From Oasisia sp. SBJ-2009 (lineage: Eukaryota > Annelida > Polychaeta > Sabellida > Siboglinidae), in contig OZ024862.1 of assembly GCA_964017155.1 (NCBI GenBank), positions 45,654,462-45,718,461 of the forward strand: a DNA stretch of 64,000 bases, written 5' to 3'. The position numbers and the translations under genes were made by a program. The notes beneath the pieces are model-generated. The model saw only the letters and a list, made by a program, of their open reading frames with translations. It was not told the origin of the DNA and ran no database searches. Below, one piece after another: positions 51,632-63,634 of the stretch (its first letter is position 1; each line of letters starts with the position of its first letter).

Positions 51632-53225
51632 CGTGTGTGTGTGTGTCTGCATGCTTGTGTGTGTCTGTGCATGCTTGCATGTGTCTGTGTCCTTATGCAT
51701 CCCTGTGTGCGTGTGCACATATGTGCGTTTGTGCATGTGTTTGTGTTGATGTGTTGTAAGTGCGTATTTGTATGTGTATATTAATATTATAACTTTGTAC
51801 AACACTACATCATTAAATAATATGTGTGTGTGTGCATGTATGTGTACACATCCAACAAGTTATGCTGAATGAATGAAAGTTTGTTCACCAACTGAACAAC
51901 ACAATATGCACATCATATGTTGTGTTGCTTCTGTTGAAAGCACATAACTGCAGTGACGCCTACATACCTGGCTGTAGATGGTCATAACTGCTTTTGTATT
52001 TTTGTGCACTACTGTCTACACCAGTCCACATGAACAAGAGGGACAAAAAGAAAGTGACAGTAGTACCAGGGCCACAAACCCTAGTCTGATAACAGGGGTC
52101 AATGGTAGACCCTTAATTATGGTAATTTAAAACCAATGTATTTATGCTGGCAGACTATTTCAATAACTCTTTAGTGTTGCTTTGAGAGAGCTTATCAATA
52201 GCTCCTCAGAAACTAAGTACTGGCAACTGAAGCTCACTGAATGACCAAACAGGTGCGACCATTTTTGAAATAATTTACTGAGTACAAAGTATAGTGGGTG
52301 AATCAGTTTTCACAATGACCACATTGATCTAAGCTTTGATAAAATTCAGGGTAGGTCTTGGTGAAACCATCCAATATCTGCCAAAAGCTCCCCACTGTTT
52401 TAAGTTAATATACCATTTACATTTAAATTTACAAGCTACTGTACTGAATGCAACATTTACACTGTAGTTTGCCATCTGTATGTTGTCATTTCTAGTTCAA
52501 ACCGGAATTATCTGTGTGCATTCCGACACACTGTCGGAAATGGCTAAATTTCTAGATACACAAACTGCTGGTCAACATGATATTAACCAAGCAACAATGA
52601 CTGGTTAGGTTTCAAGCAATGCATAAACTGACGATGCGTGCCAAACTAGATGAGTTCGATCTGGTATGATGAAGTGTTTGTTAAATATTTGGCAACTTAT
52701 TTATCTCTTAAGAAACTTGTTTGTATCATTTAATATCTGGGCCAATTCACTTTGCATTTGTTGGTGGACTGACATGTTTGTTTGTTTGTTTGTTTGGTTT
52801 AGTAATGCAGCAGGCTTTTGCAAATGACGAAATATATTCAGTGCTGAAGGATGATTTAAATTAGTCAACAGAAATAAAGGTTATATAAACAAAAACTGTC
52901 CTGCTAGTGCATGACAAGCATTTCCTGCTTCAACGAAACTTCCAGTTGTTTTCTTCAATGCTGCCTCAGTTCATAAAATATACAAACAAATCCACATTGT
53001 AACCATGAGGATAATCGTACGATGTACTGGCCTTTGGGTAAATACTAAATATACTTTGTCAGGACACGACGATATCTATAATTTATGTCACTTGTATTGA
53101 GTTTGGTATCTTGGCAACAGGTTCAATATTTAACCAAGCTCTACAATGCTATGTATTTGATACATGCATACATGATGAATTGTTGATACACGTACCACAT
53201 CACCGGTGTCCAAACCAAAGTACTT
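44675..53225 (-). CDS. ankyrin-repeat and SOCS-box protein (ASB-type), multi-exon
   Basis: ASB proteins use ankyrin repeats to bind targets and a SOCS box to recruit Elongin B/C and Cullin 5 for ubiquitination. Minus-strand exons: 53225-53196 (weak), 50025-49849, 48152-47977, 46652-46373, 45670-44675; all phases agree. At least eight ankyrin units can be seen ([96 protein letters not shown] and later units). The SOCS box is [17 protein letters not shown], followed by [16 protein letters not shown]. The start codon is not fixed; the first in-frame ATGs are in exon 50025-49849 (SSMQTM). A non-coding first exon may end at 61753. Which ASB paralogue this is cannot be decided here. Confidence 0.8.
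45671..46372 (-). other. ASB-type gene intron with a 171-bp hairpin element
   Basis: The only structure seen is the inverted repeat at 45829-45999, listed separately. Confidence 0.6.
45829..45999. mobile_element. hairpin MITE-like element
   Basis: Arms of about 68 bases: the left starts AATAAAGTTCAAGATATC and passes CCACTGTGTT to TCTTCTTGAGA; the right is its reverse complement (TCTCGAGAAGAC... to ...TATCTTGAACTTTATT) with about 12 differences. The spacer is 36 bases. It has no coding content. Confidence 0.85.
46373..46652 (-). CDS. ASB-type gene exon: three ankyrin repeats
   Basis: The acceptor is TTCCCCACAG|T and the donor ATCAAG|GTATGT (minus strand). It encodes [40 protein letters not shown] and [16 protein letters not shown], ending NPNIK. 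It needs two bases from the previous exon and ends in phase 0. The conserved GH-like and TALH positions of ankyrin repeats are clear. Confidence 0.88.
46672..46935 (+). repeat. dispersed repeat C, copy 2
   Basis: The direct partner of 12190-12490; it begins 20 bases outside the ASB exon at 46652. The shared start TTAGACTTCCTGGTCT and end CATGCTTGCATTT mark the unit. Confidence 0.65.
46936..47976 (-). other. ASB-type gene intron
   Basis: AT-rich with small (GAT)n/(AAT)n runs near 47490-47520. I see nothing else. Confidence 0.6.
47977..48152 (-). CDS. ASB-type gene exon: ankyrin repeats
   Basis: The acceptor is TGCTTTAG|GAC and the donor CTACAG|GTTTGT on the minus strand. It encodes [20 protein letters not shown], then [20 protein letters not shown] and [15 protein letters not shown]. 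It ends with AG, which the next exon completes to Ser. Confidence 0.88.
48153..49848 (-). other. ASB-type gene intron with polypurine tract
   Basis: 48535-48660 is almost entirely purine on the + strand (GAAGAG-type). The rest shows no gene-like signal. Confidence 0.6.
49849..50025 (-). CDS. ASB-type gene exon: N-terminal region
   Basis: The acceptor is TCTGATTGTAG|TTG and the donor CTCCAG|GTCAGT on the minus strand; phase 0 at both ends. It encodes [20 protein letters not shown], a basic stretch and [15 protein letters not shown], where an ankyrin repeat starts. It could be the first coding exon (ATGs at SSMQTM). Confidence 0.7.
50026..53195 (-). other. ASB-type gene intron, AT-rich
   Basis: A TTTATTA-rich low-complexity block lies at 50210-50400, (TG)n at 51552-51628 with a degenerate TG extension to 51790, and (GTTT)n at 52775-52796. 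No coding signal. Confidence 0.6.
51552..51628. repeat. (TG)n microsatellite
   Basis: Pure TG run of about 77 bases with a variable TG-rich tail to about 51790. Confidence 0.96.
53196..53225 (-). CDS. possible 30-base micro-exon of the ASB-type gene
   Basis: On the minus strand TTTTGATTTTAG|AAG starts and GATGTG|GTACGT ends a 30-base open segment ([10 protein letters not shown]) that is in phase with exon 50025-49849. Both signals are good, but the segment is too short to be sure. Confidence 0.4.
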
Positions 53226-53719
53226 CTAAAATCAAAATTGATTAAAATATTCCATTTAATTAATTGATAATATTTTCACAGGCTCATTGTAGCTGGCATG
53301 GGAAATGGGAACATACTTTGAATGGGTCATAAAACATTTTGTAAAAATGGCAGCTTATGTGATTAATGAATGAAATTATGGTAGTTTTAGTATGTATATT
53401 TTGCTACACTAAAATTATGCTTTTAAATGTTACACATTTACGAATACATTTTACTAGATAATGTGGACATTGCACAGATGTTTCCAACATTAAAGGAAAT
53501 GCTTAGGCATAGCTATAGCAATGTTGGAAGATGCCATAACCCAAGTCAACTAGATTCTAATAGATCAACCCCCTAGACATTATATAATGTTAACAAGAGT
53601 TAACTGTAGTTTATAACCATCTTAATGGTTACACATAATTACAAATTATATTCTATCATGTTTATTAATAGAATTGACCGTTTACATATTTTATGCATAA
53701 AATAATTATGTAATTAATA

Positions 53720-54780
53720 TAAGATAAGATAGCTTTATTGCCATGTGTTCACATTGTAGTTACAATAAAACATTGGAATGTGTAATGATATTGGTCGTCG
53801 TAATAGTACATTCACATGACAATACATTCACATGCACCAAACAATGATGTTAAAATATACTACTACATTAAATAAAATAAATAAGAACAATCACATAAAA
53901 AGGTCCGAATAAAAAATTGCTCATTATAACATCAATAAATAATTGATACGATCTAGTAAAAATATAGTAGCTTAAAATGTAAAATATTAAAAAAAAAAAA
54001 TTAAAAAAATATATATATATAAAATATAATAAATTATGATAAAATATACATACTAAAACTCATCGGAAAGTGGACTATGTGTTTGCTGCGGGTGGGAGAA
54101 AATCACTTCTGTTTTGACAGGGCTTGAACGGCTAAGGGGAAAAAGCTAGTACTAAAGCGGTTGGTCCTGGTTTTTATGGATCTGAATCGGCGACTAGATG
54201 GGAGAGGTTCAAATAGGTCATGGGCAGGATGGGATGTATCTTGAGAGATGAGAGTCGCTCTTCCTAACAGACGCTGCTGATACAGTATTTCAAGACTGGG
54301 AAGGTCTCTGCCAATGATTCGGGAAGCAGTTTTCACAACTCTGTTTAATCTGAGCGTTTCCTTCTGTGTAATCGATCCAAACCATACTGAGATAGAAAAT
54401 GTCAGAACACTCTCGATTACAGCTCTGTAAAAGTTGAGCATGACCTGTGTGGTCAAACCAAACGATCTTAACCTTCTTAAAAAGTACAGCCGCTGCTGGG
54501 CCTTTTTGACAATATTTACAACATTTAGTTCCCATTTAAGATTACTGGAGATTGTTGAACCGAGAAATTTGAAATGTTGGACGATTTCAACTGTCCTGCC
54601 ATCGATCACTAGAGGCGAGGGTGGAGAAGATTTCTTTCTCCTAAAATCCACAATCATTTCTTTCGTTTTATTTACATTAAGTTCCAGATTGTTATCGCTG
54701 CACCAACTGATGAGTTTGTTTACTTGGTCCCGATATTCAGATTCATCAGAATTTGTTATAAGCCCTATCACTGTAGTAAT
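53720..54780 (-). mobile_element. Rex1/Babar-like LINE, 5'-truncated
   Basis: Minus strand: the frame begins right after the RT catalytic box (TTVIGLITNSDESEYRDQV) and continues through LELNVNKTKEMIVDFRRKK, FKFLGSTISSNLKWE, KKAQQRLYFLRRLRSFGL, SVWFGSITQKETLRLNRVVK and SLEILYQQRLLGRA to a stop at 54103. The 222 codons are unbroken. The 3' end is CAATAAAGCTATCTTATCTT. Since Asp-Asp is missing the copy is dead, but it looks younger than the one at 25515-26880. Confidence 0.85.
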
Positions 54781-57418
54781 ATGACTGGAATGATAAAAAA
54801 TAAATATTAAAATAAGAAATATTCCTAAATCTTACAGAATCTGTCTATAACCACGAGGACAGTGTTGCTTTTCACTGCCAAATACAAGGTGGGTATTCAA
54901 CGTACATGTGCAGCTTATCAGTTCCATCTTATCATTTTAGTCTAATACTACTAAACAATATATACCAAGATTGTCATCCTAGATTATCATCAGTGTACGA
55001 AAACCCCCTAAAGCTTGGCCAGTGATGGTTTGATAAGTAACAACCACAGAGTAACACTCAGTTGGTAACAACAAGTCGGTCATGCAAAACAGGACACCGA
55101 ATACTGCTCAACACAGAAATAGGTCACTATGAAATAGTGTAAACTTCACAATGGAATGCAATCATAAAGCATTGTGGAATGTTCAGACGTTCGCTGTGTT
55201 GTACTTCAAAAGTAACCAACCGATGAGCAGTTTAAATGGATTCTTGTTATGCCTAGATGCGTTCAATGTGTAACATATAAAAAATTTCTCATTTTATATA
55301 ATTATAAGTATTTTCTGTGTTCCTTTTATCTTGCGTGTGTATTCATAATTTGGGTAAATTATCAGCATAAAATGCTGATAAATAATTGTGTTTTTGCGAA
55401 CCATTTCAAGAATGCTGGCACATGGCTGATTAATTGTGCAGCCCGATTACATTGAATATTCATGTACAAACAGTGAGCCTCCAATAAACATTGATTTTCA
55501 ACAGTGACTTTTCAGATAAAACCATGCAAAGTCTGGCAAACTGAACTGAATATTTATGACCATGCCCTATATGGATATAGCCCAGAGGAGAAACTCTATG
55601 TAAGTGGAATTATTTGTATATTTTGTCAGGTGATAAGTGATTAATAAATAAAACATATTTGTAATGAAATTTTGGTACAAAATTACATGACATAATTGTG
55701 TTGACAGAATTAGTTTTTAAATTCTACATTACAAAGAGTTTAATATCTTTTAGTGGCAGCATTTCCTCAAATTGAGGATGGGGTGTGTGAATTACTACCA
55801 GGGTAGAACCGTAGAACCTAGATGTAATCAAACATGACCTGGTGTCATGAAACAGAACCAGAGAATGTCAACATTAGATATTTTATTCGCTGCAATGACA
55901 TCAGCAAACAGGAAGTTCAGTGTTACTGGTCACACAGTGTTGTAGATTATCCCCGTCCACTGTTTGACCAGCAGACTTCATGACCACAGAGCATTTCACT
56001 TTCCAAATCCAAACATCAACAAGTTGATGAATAAATTCCAAGGTTTGCTTTGAGGCACAAACTAATGGTTCAAGTTAGGATACTTCATGGAGACATACTG
56101 CCCTTATGGAGAGCTGCGTACACAGGTCATGAACAAACAAAACTCTCATCATCCAATAATTTTTAACTTTATGGGAGCTGATTAATAAAAGTGAAACCAA
56201 TAACATAAAAGAGGAAACAGATAATCTTGAGTCAGACCAGACAGTAAACCTTTTCTAAATTGTTTCCTTAGTCCTTACTCCTAGACCCTCTGGAAGGAAA
56301 CTTATAATAACAAGCATATCTATTATTATAAGCAAGCAGTTTCAACAATGAAATAAAAACTATTGATCAAAAAAGTTTAGTGTTTTTGAATACTGTTTAC
56401 TCCAGATCATGAATATAGTTGTTTAAATATCTTCTCTCACAAGGAACGTCAGTTGAGAAGGTAGGTGAAGAAGGGGAACTCTTAGGCTCTCTATCCAGAA
56501 GACCTGTCCCATTAATAGAAATGTGTATATAATCATCTTCAGAGACACAATCTTGAGTACAGGAGATCAAAGGTCCATGGAATATGTCTCACTTAATCTG
56601 GTCAAACAAACCATTTGAAATATAATCAAAAAGTTATTGGCAATTCAAGTTGGAATCACTGATGTGGAACCACAGTATGGGGGTGGTGGTTGATGGGTGG
56701 TGTCAGACCATTCAAGAGGTCTTTCCTTCTTCCTGGTGTCTACGATAAGAGTAGAGAGTGAATGTGTAACCTGTAGTGGTAACTCTAGAGAATCGTCTAA
56801 AAAATCAACCACTCCTAGGTTATGCTAAGATAGGGCTGTCAGAACTTGGAAATAAAACATTAAAAGTCACAAAAACAACCCTGCCTTCAGATGCAGAGAA
56901 GAACTGTCAAAACAATGTTTCTCTTGGCAGGTATATCATCCAACCATCAGTCCAAAGAAGACAAGTTGATGCAGTCACGCAGATCCAACCGTTATTCCAA
57001 GAGATGCACCACATGCTACCTCCTCCAACAATGTGAAGAGCTACTACATCATCAACATTGAATACCACACAGAAAGTTATCTGTATCAACAAGGCTTCTA
57101 TAATAATGAAGTTAACAAACTCACAAGCAAAAATGTCAAATGATTGATGAATTATGAGGGAGGGTCCTCTTTCCAGTTGGTTACAGCAAACAACAGCATG
57201 GTGGAGTCCTCTAGCAGTAATTCATAGAAAAAGCCAACATTGCATGTTTTGGAGGCCAGTTTTTCACACTCATATATCTCTCACCCTCTGTAGCCTGGTG
57301 TAAACTTATACATAAACACTACGAACTGAGACAGTGTGGAATAAAGGAAATGGTTATGGCTTCAAAACAGCTGGAAGAGGTTTCAAACCCGGAATATCTC
57401 AACCAACAATGTAATTAA
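54781..57418. other. upstream intron/intergenic, no gene seen
   Basis: AT-rich single-copy-looking sequence. Short frames (55249-55455, 56776-57036) have no motif I know. Confidence 0.5.
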
Positions 57419-58291
57419 TTAAAGAACAAAAAAACGCAACGGTTTCGTGGCATACACCTAATAGAGTTAATATAAAGTAACAATTTCCACATATACTCAA
57501 TTTTTTAACGCCAGCGGTTTACCAGAAGAATATTTTTGAACACCCAGCCATCCAAATACTATGCGCTACTCCATCTTAAACGAAGAATGACGTCACGACG
57601 GTGAGACCCTCTCCACGCAGATTCCCTGCATGGGGTTTGGCTGTTGTCATGAAATGGCTGCAACTCGGCAACGCGCGTAACATGCTGATGACGGTAAATA
57701 TAAAGTTGTCTATTATTGTTATCGCTGAAATCATCCTATCAACTGATGATACATGTCTACATCAAAGCATTTCTCCTCAAAATGGACCGAGCAAAGTGAA
57801 CTGTACTTGGACTGGAGGGATTCCAAACAGTACGCCCGCAAATGTGAATGCATTGCTTCAATACTACCGGTTGTTTCAACTATTATTGCAACCGTATGTC
57901 GAACAGTAAGGCATATTTACTCAAGTTTACCATAGATTTAACAACAGATTTAGATACACGTCTATAAGCAGCTGCTAGATGTCACGCCAACTGAACGAAC
58001 TGTCGAAGACTCAAAGTTGTTGACCCTTAACAACGTCGCAGGAAGCTGACCAGCTTCAGCAGAGATCTAGAATGCTGCACGCTTATTGGCTGTTAATTAT
58101 TATTGCCAAATTAACCCTTCACCGATGGCGGCGTCTAGATCATCGTGGATTTCGTTAGAATTTTATACTTTAAAGTCACATTCTGAGTAAACCGCTGACT
58201 TTAAAAAATGGAGTATATGTGGAAATTGTTACTTTGTATAAACTCTATTAGGTATATGACGCGAAACCGTTGCCTTTTTTTGTCCTTTAAC
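57419..58291. mobile_element. non-autonomous element with about 105-bp terminal inverted repeats
   Basis: The left arm 57419-57531 and right arm 58188-58291 are reverse complements with about 10% difference; both include GTATATGTGGAAATTGTTAC (as read on the right arm) and CGAAACCGTTGC. The ends are TTAA. The 650-base interior has two overlapping frames (57601-57935) with no recognisable domain and a TGACGTCA at 57588. Confidence 0.8.
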
Positions 58292-61200
58292 TTAATAGTC
58301 TAAATGCAAAAACAGTGAAACATTTGTAATATCTGATAGGTTGTTATATGCAAAATAAAAGCAGTTTTCTAATTGTGTTTCTAGATTCTGATTGAGTTCT
58401 GTTAACATGTTGGTTGCTAGTGCTTTCACCTAAGGTATTAGTGTTTTGGTATGTATCCTGGAGACAGTAGACACAAACCATGTTAGGCTGCCTACGAGAC
58501 AGGCACAATCAAATGTGAAATATTTATCTCTCTATAGTAACAGTGACAGATGGTTTGACTACTGTGTCCCACTGAACATAGCTGAACTCTGCCTGAACAT
58601 TTTCAAAAACACTCCTCATGCATTATATATCCCAGACTCTCCCCCATGCGTTGATTTGGCACAAATCACGTTCACTGATACTCAAATCTGCATCAACTGT
58701 AACAAGTCATGCATGATAAGTATGTTTGGCATATATATATATATACGGAACTCTCCAAATAACTTGAACACACGTAAGACAAATTTTGCTTAGAGTATCT
58801 CTTTTTGGTCCCTGGTCTATAACTTATAAGACGTTAAAACACCAGTCTTAATATGTTGAACTTCTGAAAACAAGAAGTTGTGGGTCTCTGGGGTACACCT
58901 GTGAATCAATTACATTGCAATGCAATCTATTACTATTACTTAGTTTCTTTACTTACTAGAATGTAGCCTACAATTAGTGGGGCCTAGGCGAATTTTATTA
59001 CATTAATAGTATGTGTTTAGGTGCTGTTTCTTTGTATATACAAAATTCCCAACAGTTGTTCAGCTTTCTTTTTAATATTAAACAATGTTCTGCTAAATTA
59101 TAGTGGATCAATCTGGATGTTTATCTGCATTATATATGTTTAGCTAAATATATAAAGTTAATTAAAATTAAGATTTTTTCTTGTGAATGTTGTATAGAAT
59201 TTTCTATTATATTATGTCTTGTTTTGCATTTTTATACTGGGTAATGTAATTGATCTAAAAAATGGGTAAAGATAATCTCATTTGGCTAAACAAATTTCTG
59301 ACCTTTAGCCAAATTGGCTAAACATATTCTACACACAGTGCTAACCTAATGGCACAGTATGTGTTGTTTAAATAAAGACCTGATAATTAATATATATTCA
59401 CTGGATTGGTGGTGGAAATGAGATTATTGATCAAATAGTGTACTTGGGGTACCTATAACTACTAATTTAGAAACCTGGCCAAGGTCTAACATTCATTGTC
59501 AGACACCACTCAACAAGGGAATATAATTACCTGGTTAACCATATCAGCATATGATGTTCTATTGATCTATTTAGAACCATTCTATGCAAACGTAGGTCCA
59601 ACAGGTGGGAATGCTCGGACCATTGATTCTCTTACCTCAAGTTCCTACACGAAGAATCCTTAGAACAGTCAATATTTGCTCTTTACTGAGCGACCAACTG
59701 AAGGTATATTTTCTGTAGATTTATTTAAATTTTACTGTTTTTATTTAGCTTCACCTGGTTTGCTTATAAATGAAAAAATACTATGATACATTTAAGTTTA
59801 AAAAATAAATTATATCAAAACAAAACACCACCTGATCCATGTAACTTGATATAAGTACTGGTAGTTGTCAACTGTCAAGACTTTCTACTTTTGATGGCAA
59901 TCTTTCGCAAACTTGTAGTTGTATGTGCACATGTCAAATATATTTATCTGGCTACAGGCAACAAACAATTGACCACTAGAGAGGCAAGGTTTGTGCCCTG
60001 TCGACAGGAAATATGTACTTAATCTATGTGTACATGTAGCACTAGAGCCTAGGGGGTCCGTGGAGAACTGTTCTGTTCTGGGCTTACAACAGAACTCTAT
60101 TATACTCTAGGGCACGAAGCACAATGTGGCCAGTGCTATTAATCATCTAACTAAACTATTTATAAGATTACATGGATATTGATTAACTTATAATACACCA
60201 TTCATCAGTTATCGGATGAAAGAAATTTGACAGAAAGTTGTTTCTGAGTAAACGCCTGGAAGCAACTGCAGGTTTTCATGCAGGAAACTTTTGTACCGAT
60301 GTTCTAAAATTTCCGCGCAAACATGATCCTTCATATGTGTATGCACACCACACACACAATCCAAGCAGTGTTTCACCTGCAATATGATTCAGTGACGTGG
60401 GTGGACCACCTCATTGTTTTACTAAACCATCTTGCCCAAAATCTGCCAAAAATACCACCTCGTAGAGCTCTATTTCCTGTGTCTCTGCTGACTATTTACA
60501 AGTTATGCTGTAGACACACATTTACGTGTTAATTTCTTTAAAAAAAAAGTAAACTTCTTGCTCCTCAAAAGTCAATCCATCAACAATGTATTTTGTACCC
60601 ATCCAAAATAACTGTACCCATCTAAATGATAATGATATTTTAGCTACATGAGCAGAGATCTGCCTGCCTGTCTTGAACACTTGGAGTGTTTCTGCTTAGC
60701 TGCTTATACTGCACAACAGTTGAGTATGGATGCCTTTTTATGATGCAAGACTTTATTCTACAACTAATTATTACATGTCTATGAACTCACATCAATGCCC
60801 ATAACAGGCATAACTGGTAATGGATCAAAATCAAATCGATCAATATTAATTAAATACATTGTAAAAATGGTAAGTACTTATGTTAGCCAGTCTTCAGGAT
60901 TGCTCAAACCAATTTAAATGTGCCTTACTCCCTCAGCCTCCCTGGCAAATCAATTCAGTTGAACACCATCTCTACTTCTCTGAGGCACTGCAATTTTTTA
61001 ATGCACGAAAACTAGTTATCCACCACTGTCTACAGCTACTGCACCACAACTTTTTTTACTTGTATAGATATATTGCTCAAATTACACTGATTTGTCAATC
61101 AAAAACACTTAGCCTGACAACACTAACAATCAATGACATAACTAGAATCCATGCAAGCCATTTCAATGTTAAAAGGCACATATTTGTTTAATTCAAGATG

Positions 61201-61752
61201 GGTCAAATAGAATTCTGGCAAGGTTGCAATAAAATGTTTTTTAATTATGTTTGAATAACAATGATATCCGCTGATATTGTTCTAGTCAGCTGACTTGTTC
61301 ATTGTTATTTATTATCATTAGAAAACATTTGAGCATCATTAATTAAAAACTATATATATATATAAATTATTTAAAATTGTTTTGAACAGGTAAATGTGAA
61401 CCAGAGCAGTTGGCCAGAGAAAAAATTGTTCCCCATTCATACTGTAAACGTACATACCCCATGTATGTACGATTACAGTATGAACGGGGAACAATATTTA
61501 TTCATTCGTCCTTTGGCTGGGTTCTTAACCACTGGATTTTGACAAAATTATGTTTTGAGTAATAAAACTCTTGATATGTACTAAGTACAGGTAAACGGTA
61601 ACTAGGTCCTAGGCCAAGACAGCACCGCTGCAGACGAGCAAGTCTTGGTGTATTGGTATCCGGGTCAAACCGCATTCATGTCTCTATTCTAAACCACTGC
61701 ACAATCGACGTAGTTCCCTTTGAAGTGTTGGTTGGACGGTGTGTTTGTCTTA
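58292..61752. other. no gene seen
   Basis: AT-rich sequence, with a short TA run at 58731-58744 and a strong hairpin at 61425-61495. Short frames (58446-58793, 60880-61191) have no supporting features. Confidence 0.5.
61425..61495. repeat. 33-bp-arm hairpin
   Basis: ATTGTTCCCCATTCATACTG... pairs with its reverse complement over 33 bases with two mismatches around the 5-base loop CCCAT. Confidence 0.93.
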
Positions 61753-62200
61753 CCTGTAATCTATGAAACACCTGTTGATCGGACTGAACCTCCGCTGTGT
61801 CGCTCTCTCAGACTCAGTCGCTATAACGGTAAACCACCGAGCCTCACATCGTGCTGTCTAGCCGTTGTGTCCGCACACAGACGCGCAGTCGGAATCAATT
61901 GAAACAGGTCACGGCGAATCCCCCGTCGCTCGAACAGGCAGGTGGAGTAGAGTAAAAACAACACTCGACTCGAGCCTTGGGCTGGACTGGCGACGTGCTG
62001 TTTAATACTCGACACACCTCGCCCGAATAGGTGATCGGATGGCCAGTTTATGTACACACTCGTCTGTGTATTCCACTCCAAGTTGAACGGCCACGAACAA
62101 ACGGCAACTACAAACACAGGTCCGTCCGTTTGACGGTCAATACACACCGAGTAGTTGTCACTGTTCGATGTTGGACGACATTAAACCCGACACTTCCGTC
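61753..62200 (-). promoter_or_regulatory. probable first (non-coding) exon and promoter region of the ASB-type gene
   Basis: A strong minus-strand donor, TTACAG|GTAAGA, ends at 61753. The sequence upstream to about 62200 is GC-richer than its surroundings. No ATG-initiated frame joins the coding exons, so I treat it as 5' UTR. The transcription start was not located. Confidence 0.4.
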
Positions 62201-62716
62201 GTCGCTCATGGAATGTCAACCTCGCTACGGGTGGCGCCATCTTCCTGATACCTGTGTAACCACACGACGAATTAATTATTAACATTGTGAAAAAATGATA
62301 TCGTCGCAGACATACACATAAATGTTTCAACGAATGCTTACAAGCGCACAACGAGGGATAATACATACCGGTGGCGTTGAAATAATTAGAGAAATGATAC
62401 ATAATCATAATGTTTTAATATTTTATGTGCTGCCATCTTGTGGTCATAATATAACAAAAACAATCTTCGTGTAGCTGTCCATTTTCATTGATTGGAAAAA
62501 AGTAGTATTTATCATGTAGTGTCGATATGATGAATGAAAAGTAAATTTGGGAGTGAAACCGTGCAGTTTGGGGATACTATTTCGTTGTTATGCCCTTAAA
62601 TTAATAAACGTATTAATATTTTGAAGACAACAAATTGTAGCATTCATCGAGTACACCCGCCTATGGCTATGACAACACAGGCGGGTGATATCCGGGGAGT
62701 ACGTTTGGAGCATGCT

Positions 62717-62722
62717 TATAAA
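62717..62722 (+). promoter_or_regulatory. TATA box of the + strand gene at 62755
   Basis: TATAAA in the context GCATGCTTATAAAGAG, 33-38 bases before the candidate ATG. It would put the transcription start within a few bases of the start codon. Confidence 0.45.
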
Positions 62723-62754
62723 GAGTTTACGGGCACGTCGGTGTGTCGTCAGCC

Positions 62755-63634
62755 ATGACGGGTCTCCGGTGAGTCCCGTTCTGTGAGGTTCCATTAGCAT
62801 TAATATTATTTGTTGGGGTTTCACTGGCATTGTTGGGGATTTCAATAAAATAGGTAAGTTCTTATATAGCGCTGTATCGTGTACACCGGAATGCTCAAAG
62901 TCAAAACGCGCTTACACTTTACTTCCCTGGCAGACCTAAACATACCCTAAGATAACTCAGACAAATCACCTGCCCTGGATATGTTTTCTTTTCTGTGATG
63001 TATTTTAGATGGAACTAACACAGTTGTCACACTGTAAGATTACTTATTGTTGAAATACGATGTTGCAAGCAAACGGTGAAGTATCTCTAAACAAAACGTA
63101 AGTGTAAATGCGGAGAACACATAATATCGATAAGAATGTTGTGTACCACGATTATAATACAAATTGTGCTTTATATCTCAAGAGGATATACTTTTGTTAT
63201 TCCTTATCACCTGTCGTTTCTGCAATATAAGGTAACTCAATGGTGAACTAGAACCTCTTGGTAAACGTTAAGGGTAGGTGCCTTTCTGCAAGTCTATGTA
63301 TATGTACGTATTTTACTACTACCAAACAAAGTGCATGAAAACACCGCATAGGGGCCTAGGTGTGACGAGGTTTGTCACATGAAAGCCCTATGATATCTTA
63401 TTGGAAAACTTAACGCCGACCGTCGGGTTATGAAAAAGGGTGTACACCAGCCGACTCGTCATCGGATATGCGCCTGAGGCGCATATCCGATGATCAGTCG
63501 ATCACACCCCAGCGGTTCGCAAAGTCATTTGTCAATACGCAGGAGTCACAGGGCGTTTGGGCGATTACGGACGACAAAGCCAGACGCCTCGAAACTCTCG
63601 AGTTCTGCTTTGGAAGTATTGGGGCCAATTAAAG
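62755..63634 (+). CDS. unidentified gene, first two coding exons (runs off the window)
   Basis: Exon 1 (62755-62768) is ATGACGGGTCTCCG followed by GTGAGT. Exon 2 (63543-63634) follows AATACGCAG and ends ATTAAAG|GTAATT. The phases join: CG plus G gives Arg, producing MTGLRSHRAFGRLRTTKPD, then ASKLSSSALEVLGPIK. The N-terminus is basic and Ser/Thr-rich, as a mitochondrial targeting peptide could be, but I do not recognise the family. It is divergent from, and about 0.55 kb away from, the probable ASB first exon. Support is a TATA box, two donors, one acceptor and phase. Confidence 0.45.
62850..62925 (-). mobile_element. L2/SINE-like 3' tail
   Basis: On the minus strand it reads GCGCGTTTTGACTTTGAGCA and ACAGCGCTATATAAGAACTT, the tail form seen at other L2-like ends here. 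It lies in the first intron of the gene at 62755. Confidence 0.4.
63452..63500. repeat. 49-bp near-perfect palindrome
   Basis: TCATCGGATATGCGCCT, one central G, then its exact reverse complement; beyond two mismatched pairs the CGACT/AGTCG arms continue. Confidence 0.95.

Noticed and set aside
61821..62147. 108-codon minus-strand frame as ASB N-terminus
   Set aside because: It ends out of phase before the donor at 61753 and does not join the ankyrin exons.
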